Shown: one piece after another, positions 9,617 through 21,800 of the stretch | How the letters are laid out: each line of letters starts with the position of its first letter | Position numbering within the stretch: the stretch's first letter is position 1 | Assembly (NCBI GenBank): GCA_001839685.1 | Contig: MLAK01001204.1 | Coordinates: 1 to 64,000 of the forward strand | DNA: 64,000 nt | From: Tritrichomonas foetus | Lineage: Eukaryota; Parabasalia; Tritrichomonadida; Tritrichomonadidae | Direction of reading: 5' to 3' | The notes under the pieces: model-generated | What the model was told of the DNA's origin: nothing | What the model saw: the letters and a program-made list of their open reading frames with translations, nothing else | Database searches by the model: none | Position numbers and translations under genes: made by a program

Positions 9617-12600
9617 ATGAAAAAATCGAATTTTCTTCTTCCTTCGACAACGATTTTTGAAGGAGCACAAGCAGTTGATTGTGTCCGCCAATCTTTAATT
9701 TCGTTAACAACAGGAAAAATCGAAAATAAAGATGTCGTTACTTATTTGAAAAATATCCTCGTCGAGCTCAATTCAGACTTAAATGACATGATTCTTGACG
9801 ATTTGTTATTAGTTATTCGCCAGTGTTTTGAACGAAATGATCCAGAAATTATTTCCTTGTTAAATTTATACATGGAAAAATCTTCAAATTCACGAGGAAA
9901 CCTTCTTGCTGCCATAGTTTCGTTAAACGCAGTACTCAAAGTGAATCCCGAATATAAAGTTGATGAGACAGCAGTTCAATTTTTGAATAAGATTGCTGAT
10001 GAGTTAGCCCCTCAGTTTCATTCATTCAAACCAAGAAAATCATATACACTTCTTGGCTTTTCATTAAATCAAAATGAAGCAATTTCAACCATGCTTTGCT
10101 TAATCAAGCTCACACCAATCAAAACCGAGGCTGTCCTTGAAGCAGCACTTTTCCTCTGGCATTCCGATGCTAAGCCAGAGGCAGCGACATCAATAAACTT
10201 TATGGAATTAATTGAAAAAGTGGACAGATCAATTTATCAAGCATTATTTAATTCAATTCCACGAGAGAGATTCCTTTTCTTATGTTCTGACCCACAAGCA
10301 CCATCCACAATCTGCCCATCAATTGCTGAAAAATTAGAAGATTTTAGTGATGTTCCATTTTTCTTAAAATCACTTCCGCTTCCTCAAATTCACCTTTCTG
10401 ATGAATCAATTGCATCAGCAATACAATCAATTAAAGATTGCCATATTTTAACACCACGCTTAAGGCATCCGCTTTTGCAGAAAACTGAAACATGGTTGAA
10501 TATTTTGTCAATCATTGATGATTCTTCAATTGAAAATTCTGCAAAATGCTTTGTTAGTAATATTGTTGATGTTGCTGATACAATCAGCCAAATATTACTA
10601 GCTTTACCTGAAATCACAACAAGTGCTTGTAAATTTGTCGATGAAGTGTTAAATCAAGACACTGAGGCTCGTTCACAACTTTCTCGTTCAGAAATGCTTG
10701 CTTTTGTTATTTCCAACTTCCAAAAACCACCACCAATTGAATTCTGGCAAATTATTTCTTCATCTGAGCCATTCAAACTTCTTGAGGGTATCGAAGAAGG
10801 AAAATATCCAGTTGCACTTCTTGGATTGGTTCATTATTTAATTTCATCAAATCGAATCTTTTCTGAACGATTCTTAAAGACAATTACTTTACCATCACTT
10901 AAGAATGAAACAGTTGTCGCTTTATATGATTACATTAAATCATTAGATGGAACACCAAAAACATTATTTGGAAACTTACCTAAAGACAATGATGTGATTT
11001 TATTAACAGCAATTGCAATTTATACAGCATTGAATATCAATGCTCCAAAGAAAGCAGAAATTGTTCATCATACAAAACATAATGTACTTCCTTTACTTAC
11101 TCTACAATTATATGCAATCAAAAGCATTGTCAAGAATTCACAATTCATTGAGGCATTTTTAATGAGTTGTCAAGAAACTTTTGATTCACTTCAAGAAGCA
11201 ATCAAAAATTTACATGATCCAATATCTGATCTCGATGAACTTTGCATTATTACTTTATATGATACACTAATGAAGTATCATCCATTCTACAACAATCCAG
11301 TAGTTGTATCCAATCTTATTTTGCTTACATCTTATGTTTGGGTTCATCAAACAGTGAAGATTTCTAAAGGAGTCAATACAAGATTCGCAAAATCACTTTA
11401 TTTATTAGATGAAGTTTTAATTAAAAAACCACATGGCAACAGAATTGCTTTGCAAGTTGCTACATTATTCACAAGACTTGGAAGAGATTTATTATATTAT
11501 CTTTCCAATAATTCTGATTATTTCTTCAATAAGAAACTATCTATTTATCATTTCTATAATACACCAGAAGAATGTGAAAAAGCATGTAGCGCATTCTTCT
11601 CAGAAAATTCAACAATTGAAACCATTCGATTCTTCCAAAGATGCTTTTCACAGCCACCTAGAATCGCAATTGATTCACCAGCGAAAATTGAATCAATATA
11701 TCGTGATGTTGTTTCTAAAGAACAATGGGAGGATGCGGCCTATTTGGCGGGCTTCTTATCAAATTCTGGAAAAATTGATATTATCCAACAAACCCCAGAA
11801 GAAGTTATCAATATTCTCGTTTTTAGTCGTGTTGCTTTTGATGATCCAGTTCCAGAATATTTGATGAATTTAATACAACACCAATTAAGTGATGATGACA
11901 CACAATTGAATGCAATGACATCTTACTTTACAAATATACCTGATTTAAGTTTGATTGAAATCACCCCACTTCTTCTCAATTTCTCTAAATTCTTTAGAGG
12001 AAAACAAGAATTAGTTCTTCATGCTCTTTCTTCAGTTTTTGCTCATGGTTTTGATCCATCATTCCCAATTATAAGGCGTCCTGAAACATTACCAATTCCC
12101 GGACCTTCAGAAAACGCCAAATTATTCATCAACAAACTCGTTGATGCAGTTATTGCAAATCCATCACAAAAAATGTTCATTTTCTTAAGAACAGTAATCA
12201 TTCCATATGCATTCTTACTCAAAAATATCACAGAAGAAAAATTTGCAGCTCTTCTAGAAACTTGCTTTAATGTGATTGATAGTTTTGAAACTCTCGATTT
12301 GAAGAATACTGATGCTGATCATTTCAATCAAATTCAATCAGCAATTTTACTTATTTCCATTCTTGTCGGTGAACCAGTATTTGCTGATTTCTTCTTCAGG
12401 TTCGTAATAGAAAATATTGGAAACTTCACAGCTGCAAGACTTTATATTACTGTCATTTTCATTAATACTTTATTTGTTAAATCAAGATTGTTGGCAGCTA
12501 TTGCCGCAGCTTATTGCATAAAGAATGATTTATTCAATTTACTTTCATCAAATATTCTTCGTACTCAAGAAAAAAGCAAATTAAGGGAATCACTCATTTC

Positions 12601-15268
12601 TGCATTCAATACATTAATCACTAATTCTCTTACATTCTTTTCTAACCTTGCAGAAATTGATGTTGTTGATATTGATGAAAGCATAAAAACTGAAAGACCA
12701 TTTACTTTCTTGGTTCAACCTGGCTTGATGAGATCAGCACTTTCATTAACACCAATTCAAGCTTTTGGACCATTTGAAATCGATGAAGAAAAGAATCATT
12801 TCACAGAAATGGCCAAAACAATTCTACCACCAACAACTGGACAAGAATTTAATGTTCGTGGATTCATTTCATCCTTAAGAAATGGAGAATCATTCAAACC
12901 AGCTGAAGTTGATAGTTACATTGGATTTATTCCAGATGGAATCAAAGAAGAACTCTTCCGTTCAATGAAGCCTACTGAACGTTCAGCTTGCCTTCGTGAA
13001 AACTTGCCACGACTTGGATTTATAACACCGCCAATGATGCGAGTTTTACTCAGACAACCATCTTGGGTTAAAGTTTGTATTTTACAAAACATTAATTGTC
13101 TCTTATTGCCAGAGCATTATATTGTTTTAATGCAAGTTATCCAAGAAATGAAGAATGTAAATGATTCCACAGACCTTAACCAATTAAGAAAATCATACAT
13201 AGAGAAAATCTTTTGCCAAGAGGAATTCTTCAAAGTTGTTTTAGCTGTTCTTTCTCAAAAGAACATCAAGAAAGAAATCTTGGTTGATTCATTAGATAAT
13301 TTATCAAGAATGCTTTCATTTGGTCCAGCATTGTGCAAGTGCTTAGAATTTATTGTACCAATTCTTCGAAATTCAGTTGCTGCAGATGACCTAATGCTTG
13401 TTTATACAATACTAATGGTTATGGCAAAGACTGGAGCTTCATGCGAAAAAATTTACTCACTTCTTGGCGATGATTTCTTTGTCTTCTTCCTTCAACCAAA
13501 ATGGCGTAATGATAGAGAGAAGCTTGAATATATCAGTGCTTTAGTTTCCACGTTCATTGATAAAGTATATCATAAAGGATTTGTTTTACCAATGAGAATT
13601 TTGCAATTCATTTGTTTCCTCTACATGAATGGTCTTTATCGTTCAGCTAACCAAATATCTCTGTATCTTACTGATGCACAAAAGAAACTCATTTCACCAT
13701 TCATTCACAGTGTCTTCGATCATCTAAAGAGTTTGGATTCAGACAAATATCAAATTGATTTAATGAATCTTTGTAGAGCCTATCCATATCTCAACTTTGA
13801 TAAAAGAAGAATTCTTCGCACATTTGATCTTCTTTTGTCTTCTTCTGACTCACCAAACTTGGAAGTTCTTGGCTCACTGATCAATGTTTTGTTACCAGAT
13901 GAATTCATGGAAATCAATGAAGAAGAAGAAAAGAAGCATGAAGGAGAATTACCAAATATAAACTTCCAGCTTCCTGTTTCTGTTTATAATAAATATCCTG
14001 AATTTTGGCGTGTTGTTTCAAAACATCGTGTCATGTTAACAAAAATTACACATTCACTTCGCTTCTCACAAAACGCAACATCACCATTCAAGTTCTTATT
14101 CATGTTTCCAGTCATCATTGATCATCAATTAAAAGCTGACTATTTCAACTACAGGAACAAGAAAGAATTGGAAACATCAACACCAGAATCAACATCAAAT
14201 TCATCTGATAACAAAGATACAAATACTACAAATAATACAACCACAACATTTGAAGTTCAAGATGATGAGCATATTTTGGATAATTCCATTAATTTGTTCA
14301 AGCAAAAGTCATTCGAAGAATGGCGTCAAACATTCACACCAACCATTCTTGGTTCCGATAAAGATTGGTATAATGAAATTGCAAAAGCTCTTTTCACAAG
14401 TGATTTATTCACACTTACACCAAATAATAGGTGTGTTCAAATCAATCCACGATGCAATAATGCTGATCTTGAAAAGAACTTGGAAATGTATAAATTCTCT
14501 GGGTTCTTTGTTGGTCTTTGCTTACTTCATAACAAGAAAATCAATGCACATCTTGCACCACACATTTTCAAGCGCATTTTGGGACTTCCAACAACATTAA
14601 GAGATGTTGAAATTGTTGATGTTGCTCTTGCACGTTCATACAGACATATTCTTGAACAACCCGCCACAAATCTCGGATTGTTCTTCAATGCCACAACACA
14701 AGATCAAGATGGTAAGAATGTTGAAGTTGAGCTCATTCCAGGAGGCTCTAAAATCCCTGTAAATGAAGAAAACAAAGCACAATTTGTTCAATTAATGCTT
14801 AACTTCAGATTCCATAAAGAATGCGTACAACAATTAAATGCATTTGTTGAAGGATTTTCAATATTGATAAGTAGAAAGAGTGTTCAAATGTTTACTGCAC
14901 AAGAACTTGAAATGCTTGTTTGTGGTGTTCCAAAGATAGATGTTGAAGAAATGATGAAGAATGTTATTATTCTTTCACCTTATAGTCTTGAACATCCACT
15001 CATTAAAATGTTCACAGCAATGTTGAAGAAATGGGATCAAGCTACACTTGCTAAGCTTCTTTGGTTCGTAACAGGATCTTCCGAACTTCCTGTTGGCGGA
15101 TTTGCAGAATTGAAGAAGAAAGGAATCACAATCAACATTGAAAGAGGGGCAGAAATATCATTCACACCTTCTGCACACACATGTTTCCACACTCTTATTA
15201 TTCCAGAATATCCAACACTTGATCTTATGGAAAGAATGTTCTTTATTGCGCTTGATGAAAATGTTTAA
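9617..15268 (+). CDS. Giant HECT-type E3 ubiquitin ligase
   Basis: 1883 codons, the largest gene here. The last 320 or so residues form a HECT domain: an N-lobe with LEMYKFSGFFVGLCLLH, a C-lobe with LWFVTGSSELPVGGF, and the terminal PSAHTCFHTLIIPEY, in which C1856 is the predicted ubiquitin-thioester cysteine. The 1500 residues before it are mostly alpha-helical repeat of armadillo/HEAT style, as in the UPL1/TOM1/HUWE1 class, and should bind substrates. A short Ser/Thr/Asn-rich linker (about 1512-1542) precedes HECT. The catalytic core looks intact. Codon use is biased to A/T-ending codons like its neighbours. Substrates cannot be told from sequence. Confidence 0.95.
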   Translation: MKKSNFLLPSTTIFEGAQAVDCVRQSLISLTTGKIENKDVVTYLKNILVELNSDLNDMILDDLLLVIRQCFERNDPEIISLLNLYMEKSSNSRGNLLAAIVSLNAVLKVNPEYKVDETAVQFLNKIADELAPQFHSFKPRKSYTLLGFSLNQNEAISTMLCLIKLTPIKTEAVLEAALFLWHSDAKPEAATSINFMELIEKVDRSIYQALFNSIPRERFLFLCSDPQAPSTICPSIAEKLEDFSDVPFFLKSLPLPQIHLSDESIASAIQSIKDCHILTPRLRHPLLQKTETWLNILSIIDDSSIENSAKCFVSNIVDVADTISQILLALPEITTSACKFVDEVLNQDTEARSQLSRSEMLAFVISNFQKPPPIEFWQIISSSEPFKLLEGIEEGKYPVALLGLVHYLISSNRIFSERFLKTITLPSLKNETVVALYDYIKSLDGTPKTLFGNLPKDNDVILLTAIAIYTALNINAPKKAEIVHHTKHNVLPLLTLQLYAIKSIVKNSQFIEAFLMSCQETFDSLQEAIKNLHDPISDLDELCIITLYDTLMKYHPFYNNPVVVSNLILLTSYVWVHQTVKISKGVNTRFAKSLYLLDEVLIKKPHGNRIALQVATLFTRLGRDLLYYLSNNSDYFFNKKLSIYHFYNTPEECEKACSAFFSENSTIETIRFFQRCFSQPPRIAIDSPAKIESIYRDVVSKEQWEDAAYLAGFLSNSGKIDIIQQTPEEVINILVFSRVAFDDPVPEYLMNLIQHQLSDDDTQLNAMTSYFTNIPDLSLIEITPLLLNFSKFFRGKQELVLHALSSVFAHGFDPSFPIIRRPETLPIPGPSENAKLFINKLVDAVIANPSQKMFIFLRTVIIPYAFLLKNITEEKFAALLETCFNVIDSFETLDLKNTDADHFNQIQSAILLISILVGEPVFADFFFRFVIENIGNFTAARLYITVIFINTLFVKSRLLAAIAAAYCIKNDLFNLLSSNILRTQEKSKLRESLISAFNTLITNSLTFFSNLAEIDVVDIDESIKTERPFTFLVQPGLMRSALSLTPIQAFGPFEIDEEKNHFTEMAKTILPPTTGQEFNVRGFISSLRNGESFKPAEVDSYIGFIPDGIKEELFRSMKPTERSACLRENLPRLGFITPPMMRVLLRQPSWVKVCILQNINCLLLPEHYIVLMQVIQEMKNVNDSTDLNQLRKSYIEKIFCQEEFFKVVLAVLSQKNIKKEILVDSLDNLSRMLSFGPALCKCLEFIVPILRNSVAADDLMLVYTILMVMAKTGASCEKIYSLLGDDFFVFFLQPKWRNDREKLEYISALVSTFIDKVYHKGFVLPMRILQFICFLYMNGLYRSANQISLYLTDAQKKLISPFIHSVFDHLKSLDSDKYQIDLMNLCRAYPYLNFDKRRILRTFDLLLSSSDSPNLEVLGSLINVLLPDEFMEINEEEEKKHEGELPNINFQLPVSVYNKYPEFWRVVSKHRVMLTKITHSLRFSQNATSPFKFLFMFPVIIDHQLKADYFNYRNKKELETSTPESTSNSSDNKDTNTTNNTTTTFEVQDDEHILDNSINLFKQKSFEEWRQTFTPTILGSDKDWYNEIAKALFTSDLFTLTPNNRCVQINPRCNNADLEKNLEMYKFSGFFVGLCLLHNKKINAHLAPHIFKRILGLPTTLRDVEIVDVALARSYRHILEQPATNLGLFFNATTQDQDGKNVEVELIPGGSKIPVNEENKAQFVQLMLNFRFHKECVQQLNAFVEGFSILISRKSVQMFTAQELEMLVCGVPKIDVEEMMKNVIILSPYSLEHPLIKMFTAMLKKWDQATLAKLLWFVTGSSELPVGGFAELKKKGITINIERGAEISFTPSAHTCFHTLIIPEYPTLDLMERMFFIALDENV

Positions 15269-15567
15269 ATTTAAAAAATCCTGTTAAATTCTTTTAGATT
15301 AAAATAAAATTAATTGCCAAATATTCTTTTCTTCTATATTTGATTTAACTTTATTTTCTAATTTTTTATTGATTTGATTGAATTTGTTCAAGGAACTATG
15401 ATGAATTCATTTGAAACGAGAAATTTCCCCAAAAGCATTTCAAAACATCAAGTTTTCAAATGATCATTCTGATTGTGTATGTAAATAGTCAATGTGATTC
15501 AATTTTATTGAATTGTTTATCCAAAAAATGAATCAATAAACGGCTCCTAAATATAACGTACACAGAC

Positions 15568-16221
15568 ATGGCAGATCTTCCCTTCACCCGTCCTGCTCGT
15601 CCAATAAGAGATTGTGGACCACCAACCGCACGAGCTCCACTAGGTGATCTTATTTTCCATACTCCTCTCAACACTCAAGTCAGCACATCGAGATCCATTC
15701 AAACCGGTACCTTCCGCGGCCCAGAAGTGAAATCAAACATGCGCCGAGTTGACGCAAGACTCGACCAAGTAGAAAGAAACAGAGAAAATTTGTTTTTCGA
15801 CTCATCATTAAAAGACCTTCCACAAACTTCACAATCCGCTCGACGTTCATTTTCTCCGCCAACCGCCAAACGTCTAACAACAAGACACGACCACACGCCA
15901 TACGACTACAGCACAAGATGGATATCCCATCCAGATGATAATACTTCCCTTTACGGAGCGCCCAGTGAAACGTTTAGAACATCATACATGGCAACTCCTT
16001 GCTCCGATAGTGACAAAATTAATCGTGAAAAGTCGATCAATCAAAAATATGCGGCACTCAGACGTAATCAGGAGCACTTTTTGGGAATGGTCAATTCAAT
16101 TGACCAAAAGAAGAAGAGCATCAATGAGATGAATACAAGAAACATAAGGAGGCAAAGGGCTGATTTCCTAAGTACTTTGAGCATTCGGCAGGAAAAGGAA
16201 TTTTCGAAAATTTTCCAATGA
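15568..16221 (+). CDS. Small basic protein of unknown function
   Basis: 217 codons from an ATG at 15568. I do not recognise a domain. The protein is rich in Arg, Ser, Thr and Pro, with no hydrophobic segment. The middle (about 85-125) looks disordered and the last 60 residues (REKSINQKYAALRRNQEHF onward) are a charged helix that could form a coiled coil. Its C-rich codon choice (CTC, ACC, CGC) resembles strongly expressed genes in the window such as Rab and the START gene. A cytoskeletal or axonemal role would fit the composition, but that is a guess. Confidence 0.75.
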   Translation: MADLPFTRPARPIRDCGPPTARAPLGDLIFHTPLNTQVSTSRSIQTGTFRGPEVKSNMRRVDARLDQVERNRENLFFDSSLKDLPQTSQSARRSFSPPTAKRLTTRHDHTPYDYSTRWISHPDDNTSLYGAPSETFRTSYMATPCSDSDKINREKSINQKYAALRRNQEHFLGMVNSIDQKKKSINEMNTRNIRRQRADFLSTLSIRQEKEFSKIFQ

Positions 16222-16993
16222 GATTTTTTTATTGATCATTCTTTCATTATTTTTAGTCATATCATATCATGTCATTCTTTTTTCACTTTGAAATGTGATT
16301 TTAAGAATGATTTGTGTTGTTTAGTAAAGTTTTAATTTTTGGAAATTTTTCATTTTCTGACTTTGGTATTTATTCATTTACCGAATAATAATAAACCGTT
16401 TTTATATTGACTCATGTGCTAACATCTTCACATATTAAAGCAACTTTTCTTTATTATCATCATTCCATCTGGAAAATTAATGCTGGTCATGATTACTGGA
16501 ATTAATTGCAACATAATAATTTAAAACAGTATAAATAACATTAAACCAGTATTTTTGCCGATAAAGAAAATTTGTGCAAATGAACTTTTTTGATAAATAT
16601 GGAAGAAATGAGATATAAATTATATAGTATTGTAGTTTCATGTGATTAATCACATACATTCAATTTTTGTTTTGAATCCATCAAATTTAGATTTAAAAAT
16701 AAGAAAGTTTTTAGGTTTATTTTTTGAAAGTGGAAACAAAAGCAAAAATTTCATAAATGTGCCAATAATTATACAGTATTAACAATCTATATGACACGAT
16801 TGTACTCAACATTTAGCTACCTCATTCCTATTCGGTTACTGCTTTTTCTGAGTTTATCTGGTTATCACCAACACAATAAGACCATATAGTTAATGAAAAA
16901 GTTTGTCAATTCAAAAATTGAATATTTATGCAATTCAAAACGGTTATATATCGCCTTGAGATAATCAAGGAATAAATTTTAAAGGAGGAAAGG
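16222..16993. other. Intergenic, no gene seen
   Basis: AT-rich spacer between two genes on the same strand. It contains short ATATC/CATATCAT-type runs near 16256-16275. No coding frame of substance. Confidence 0.5.
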
Positions 16994-18130
16994 ATGAAAA
17001 CATCACTTTTTCATCGTTTTCGAAACAACGAACGGAAGCACTCACCGCAGATGACCAAACCACCAGTAATTCCAACGTCGAGACCATCAAGTATACAAAT
17101 TTCATCAGATAAAACATCACAGCGACGCGAAGCACAATTCCAAGATGTCCTTTCGGCTCCAGTGATCGATCTCGAAAAGATAAAAAGCATCTCATGGGCA
17201 GGAGTCCCGGATAAATATCGTGCCACAGTATGGAGACTTTTCCTCGATTATGAGCCAGTAAACTCTGCCATTCGTGCGAGCACATTAAATCATAAACGGT
17301 GCGATTATTTTGATTGCGTGGAGCGCGTTTTTAGCGAATCACAAAGACATCTTTGGACGAATGCTCAAAAGCAGACACAATCCCAAATTATGAGGGATCT
17401 ACCACGAACACATAGCGTTTTACTTCGATCTGAAAGAGTGCAGCAACTTTTTGAGAGGGCACTTTTTGTGTGGGCTGTTCGGCATCCTGCTTCTGGTTAT
17501 GTCCAAGGCATGAATGACCTTATGCAGCCATTTTTCTTTGTATTTTTAGCTGCTACTCATGATGGCAAAATCGAAGAAGTTGAAAATCTCCAAAATTTGG
17601 ATGGTTTTACAGAAGACCAATTGAAAGAAATCGAAGCTGATTGCTTTTGGTGCTTCTCAAAACTTCTCGATGGATTACAAGACCTTTATACAAAAGATCA
17701 ACCAGGACTATATAAAATGCTTGATTCTTTATCTAATGTCATTGACAGAGTTGATCCTTGTCTTGCTAAGCATATCATTGACCAAGAAATACAATATCAA
17801 GAATTCGCTTTCAGATGGATGAATTGCCTTCTTGTTCGTGAATTCTCAATGAGTATCGTTTTCCGCCTTTGGGATTCTTATTTGTGCAGGCATCAGCGAA
17901 TTTCAACTGGGCATGTTTTCATTTGTGCTGCAATGCTGACAATACTTTCTGGGAGACTGATAAATCTCAATCATACTGATTTCATTATCGAGATACAATC
18001 AATTGACCCAAAAAGTTGGACAGTAAATGATATGGAAATGATTATTGCGCAAGCTTACGTTTACGAAAAGATGTTTTCTAACTCGCCATCACATTTACGA
18101 TCTGCATCAATGCCAAACTTCAACGTGTGA
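16994..18130 (+). CDS. TBC-domain Rab GTPase-activating protein, TBC1D22-like
   Basis: 378 codons. After a Ser/Pro-rich N-terminus of about 55 residues, the TBC domain runs from SWAGVPDKYRATVWRLFL (about 67-85) to about residue 350. The arginine finger is in IMRDLPRTH (R138) and the glutamine finger in HPASGYVQGMNDL (Q171), so both catalytic residues are present. The segment EADCFWCFSKLLDGLQDLYT, followed by FAFRWMNCLLVREF and RLWDSY, follows the TBC1D22 group closely. The family speeds GTP hydrolysis by Rab proteins, and TBC1D22 members act at the Golgi. A Rab gene sits elsewhere in the window (46.7 kb), but there is no evidence that it is the partner. Confidence 0.93.
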   Translation: MKTSLFHRFRNNERKHSPQMTKPPVIPTSRPSSIQISSDKTSQRREAQFQDVLSAPVIDLEKIKSISWAGVPDKYRATVWRLFLDYEPVNSAIRASTLNHKRCDYFDCVERVFSESQRHLWTNAQKQTQSQIMRDLPRTHSVLLRSERVQQLFERALFVWAVRHPASGYVQGMNDLMQPFFFVFLAATHDGKIEEVENLQNLDGFTEDQLKEIEADCFWCFSKLLDGLQDLYTKDQPGLYKMLDSLSNVIDRVDPCLAKHIIDQEIQYQEFAFRWMNCLLVREFSMSIVFRLWDSYLCRHQRISTGHVFICAAMLTILSGRLINLNHTDFIIEIQSIDPKSWTVNDMEMIIAQAYVYEKMFSNSPSHLRSASMPNFNV

Positions 18131-18805
18131 TTTGGATTTTGGATTTAGTTTTAACTATATTGTTTTGGTCGAGTATATCGATCATGTGTGTTGAAATGGT
18201 TTTTTAGTCATAATATAATATGGTTATATTATTTGGCTATCATAAACTTTGTTTTTCATCACTTTTTCGCAGCTTTTTAGTTTGTTTGAATTTTTTTACA
18301 TATACCGTTAGAATCTATTTCATGTTATATTGGTGAAAGCACAGACTAATGTAAGATCAGAAACGTTATCTTTTCAATTTTATGAATCGAAGCGAATTTT
18401 ATTCACTGTTTTGACAGTATGAAATACCAAATGCACTCTCTTAAAAGTTGATAAAATCTATGTGAAAGTTCATTAATTTACTGGATTTTATCTCGATAAA
18501 TATTTGATCATTCAATGAGAAATAACATTTTTTTTTATTTTATTTTGTTTTCTTAGGATTTATCACTTTGTAATGAAATACTTCATATTAAGGGATTTCT
18601 CCAAATAGCCGGGAGTATTTCATTTCTTCTGATTGAGATTCGTAATGAACTTTTTGATAGCTTTTTGACGCACTAAATAGAAAGAAATGGTGGTTAATGG
18701 TCAAATATATTGAGATACATGATGAAATATTTCATCATACTCTCAATTACAAAGAACTTGGATATTCAAAATTTGAATTCAAAATCCAAAATAACGATTT
18801 TTTGA
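18131..18805. other. Intergenic, no gene supported
   Basis: Spacer upstream of the phosphodiesterase. A short ATG-initiated frame at 18697 overlaps the real gene out of frame and looks fortuitous. Confidence 0.5.
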
Positions 18806-21800
18806 ATGTCGAGTGCTGCAGCGGTGCCAAACGCTTCCCAGCATCCGACTCTTCCCGACGGAACATTTCAACAAGCCTACAAACTCGGCCCACTCGCAAA
18901 TTTGAATATTCCCGGACTCGCCGATGCGCGTGTGATGAAATCTCGAACGCTTGAGTCACTTTTTGATGAAATCATGGACTCAGTTCAATGCCTACCAGTT
19001 AGCCAAGCTATTGAAAATTCTTTACAGCCGGTTTTTGAAGCCACAAATATTTATTTATGGATTATCGACGACGAAAAGAACATTTTGTTTGCGCCGACAT
19101 TATCAAAGATTATACAGAATGAGGGGAGCGCCCTTTTGACAGCCGCTGCCCGCAATCAAGTCATTACAACCGACGATCAATCAAAATATCTCAATTTTAA
19201 TGAAAGCATTGACGCTGAAATAATCGATTCGAGAGCAGCGCTTTTATATATTCCAGTTAATGCAAAAGACGGATCAATTCGTGCCATAATTCAAATCGCC
19301 CGCGCGCACGATTTTCCATTTTTCGATCAGGATCGAGCAATCGCCGATTATTTAGTTCAGAAATTCCAAAAATATTCAAGCTATATATTTAATGATAAAA
19401 ACTTCTACACAGATGCCCTGCAATTGATTACACCTGACCCGCTTCCCGAAACAATGAAAAAAGTGTCAACTCAACTTTGTGAATATTTCAAAGCCAAAAA
19501 AATTGAATTTTGGCAGAAAAAATCAAACAACGTTTATATTGTTTTCACTGAAGATAAATGTGATCCAATTCCGGTAAATGAAAATAAAATAGGTGCTGTT
19601 TATTCTTGTTTAAACGACTTTTATGTCATAAATGAAAGACAGATCAAAAATAACCGGTTATATACAGAATCAGTTGATGGACCTCCTGACGATCCAGCCT
19701 TGTTTATTCCATATAATGGTGAAAATGGTATTGTTTGGGCAATTGCACTACGTGGAAGACATAATCCACCATACTATACAAAATCTGACGAATCCTCCCT
19801 TTTGGCATTTGCACCATTTGCTTTGAAATCAATTGAAGCAAATCTTTTTTCATTTGGTTCAACACAATATCACTCACTTGAAGAGAGATTAACAACATTA
19901 CTTGATGTTGCTGAAACATTAACTGGTGTTTTAGATATTGATAATTTAATTCCGACTATTATGGAAAGGGCTTGTATTCTTTTAAACGCCTCGCGTTGTT
20001 CTTTATTTATTGTTGATAAAACAAAACAACAACTTGTGACTTTTTTCCACGGTGGTTTGAAAGAAGCACTTCACATTCCACTTTCTAGAGGTATCGTTGG
20101 ATATACAGCTAATACTGGAAAAATCGTAAATATTAAAGATGCATATTCAGACCAACGATTTGATCGAACAATTGATAAAACTACTGGATTTAAAACTACT
20201 TCTTTATTAACTGTACCAATTTTTAATAATCGTGGTGAAATCACAGGTGTAACAGAAATGATGAATAAAATTGATGGAAAAGCTTTCGATGAAGATGATG
20301 TTCGAATGTTGATGGCATTTAATGTTTTTTGTGGAACTTCATTAGATAATGCAAAGTTATATAAAGCTTCACTTGATTTAACCAGGCAATTAAGAACATT
20401 TATGGAAATGTCATCTGCTTTAAACACAGCATCTGGCTTGAATGATGTTTTAAAAGGAATTCTTGAAAATGCCCGTTCAATTGTTTCCGCATCAAATGCA
20501 ATTTTATATTCATATGATACAAATGATAACTCAATTTCGAAACTTGTTACTGTTGGTGAAGAATCCCCAACAGATTATACATATGCACAAGAATGTATCA
20601 ATGCAAGAGAACCAAAACTTTTTACTAAAGAATCAATGAATAAGATGAAATCAAACACAGATTTATCATCTGCAATAGAAAACATCTTAGCTTCTTCAGA
20701 CACTCACAATACAATGCATAGTAATAGCGGTTATGAAAATCAGAGAGGAAATAAATTGTCAAATAAAAAATCGAAATCAGGAAATGCAGCTCGAGCTTCA
20801 ACTGTTTTAACAAGTGATTCAAATATTAACATTTCAAGTAATTCTTCAGTCTCTGAAGCTTTGAAAGAATCATTTAATATCACAATTTGTTGTATTCCTT
20901 TAATGAATTCTGAACAAACAATTTTAGGTGTGATGGAATTATCATGTCGATGGAAAATTGTAACAGAGGATTTAAGGTTACTTGATTGTTTTGCTGTTTT
21001 TGCTGCAGTTTCACTTGAGAGAAATTTACTCAAAGAAATTGCAGTTAAAGGCAAAACTGAAATCGATCTTGAACAATGGATTCTACCACAAGAAAGAGAT
21101 ACAAGTGATAAAATGCCAATGAAATTTGTTTTACCGAAATCACAATTGAAAAAGTTATGGACGATTTATTTTGATGCTCCTGCTTGGGATGGAATTGGTC
21201 ATATACGAGTAATTTTTAATATATTTTATAAATTCAAATTATTACAAGAATTTAATGTATCAAATGAGAAATTTTTCCGATTTCTAAGTGAAATTAGAGA
21301 TACTTATAAAAAAGTACCTTATCATAATTGGAGACATGCTGTTGATGTTACACAATTTGTCACATATCAAATTCTAGTTTCAAATTTTGATAAAGAATTA
21401 ACAAAATTTGAGCTGTATGGAATTCTGGTTTCTGCTGTCTGTCATGATGCAAATCATGATGGTTTTACAAATGTTTATAATGTAAAAGCAGAAACCCCAC
21501 TAGGTATTTTATTTAAGAACCAATCAGTTATGGAAACACATCATTGCTCAATTTCAATTGATGTAATTTCGAAAGAAGAATGTAACATTTTTGAGTATTT
21601 CACTGGTGATGATTATAGGAAAATGTGGTCTTTAGTTATAAATCTTATTTTGGCAACTGATATGGCCAGACATTTTGATTTATTGAAGCAATTTAATGCA
21701 CTAAAAGATGAAGATACTTTTTCGATGGAAAATCCTGAACATAGATTATTAATTATGCAGCTTGTGCTAAAATGTGGTGATGTTTCAAATGTTTCAAGAC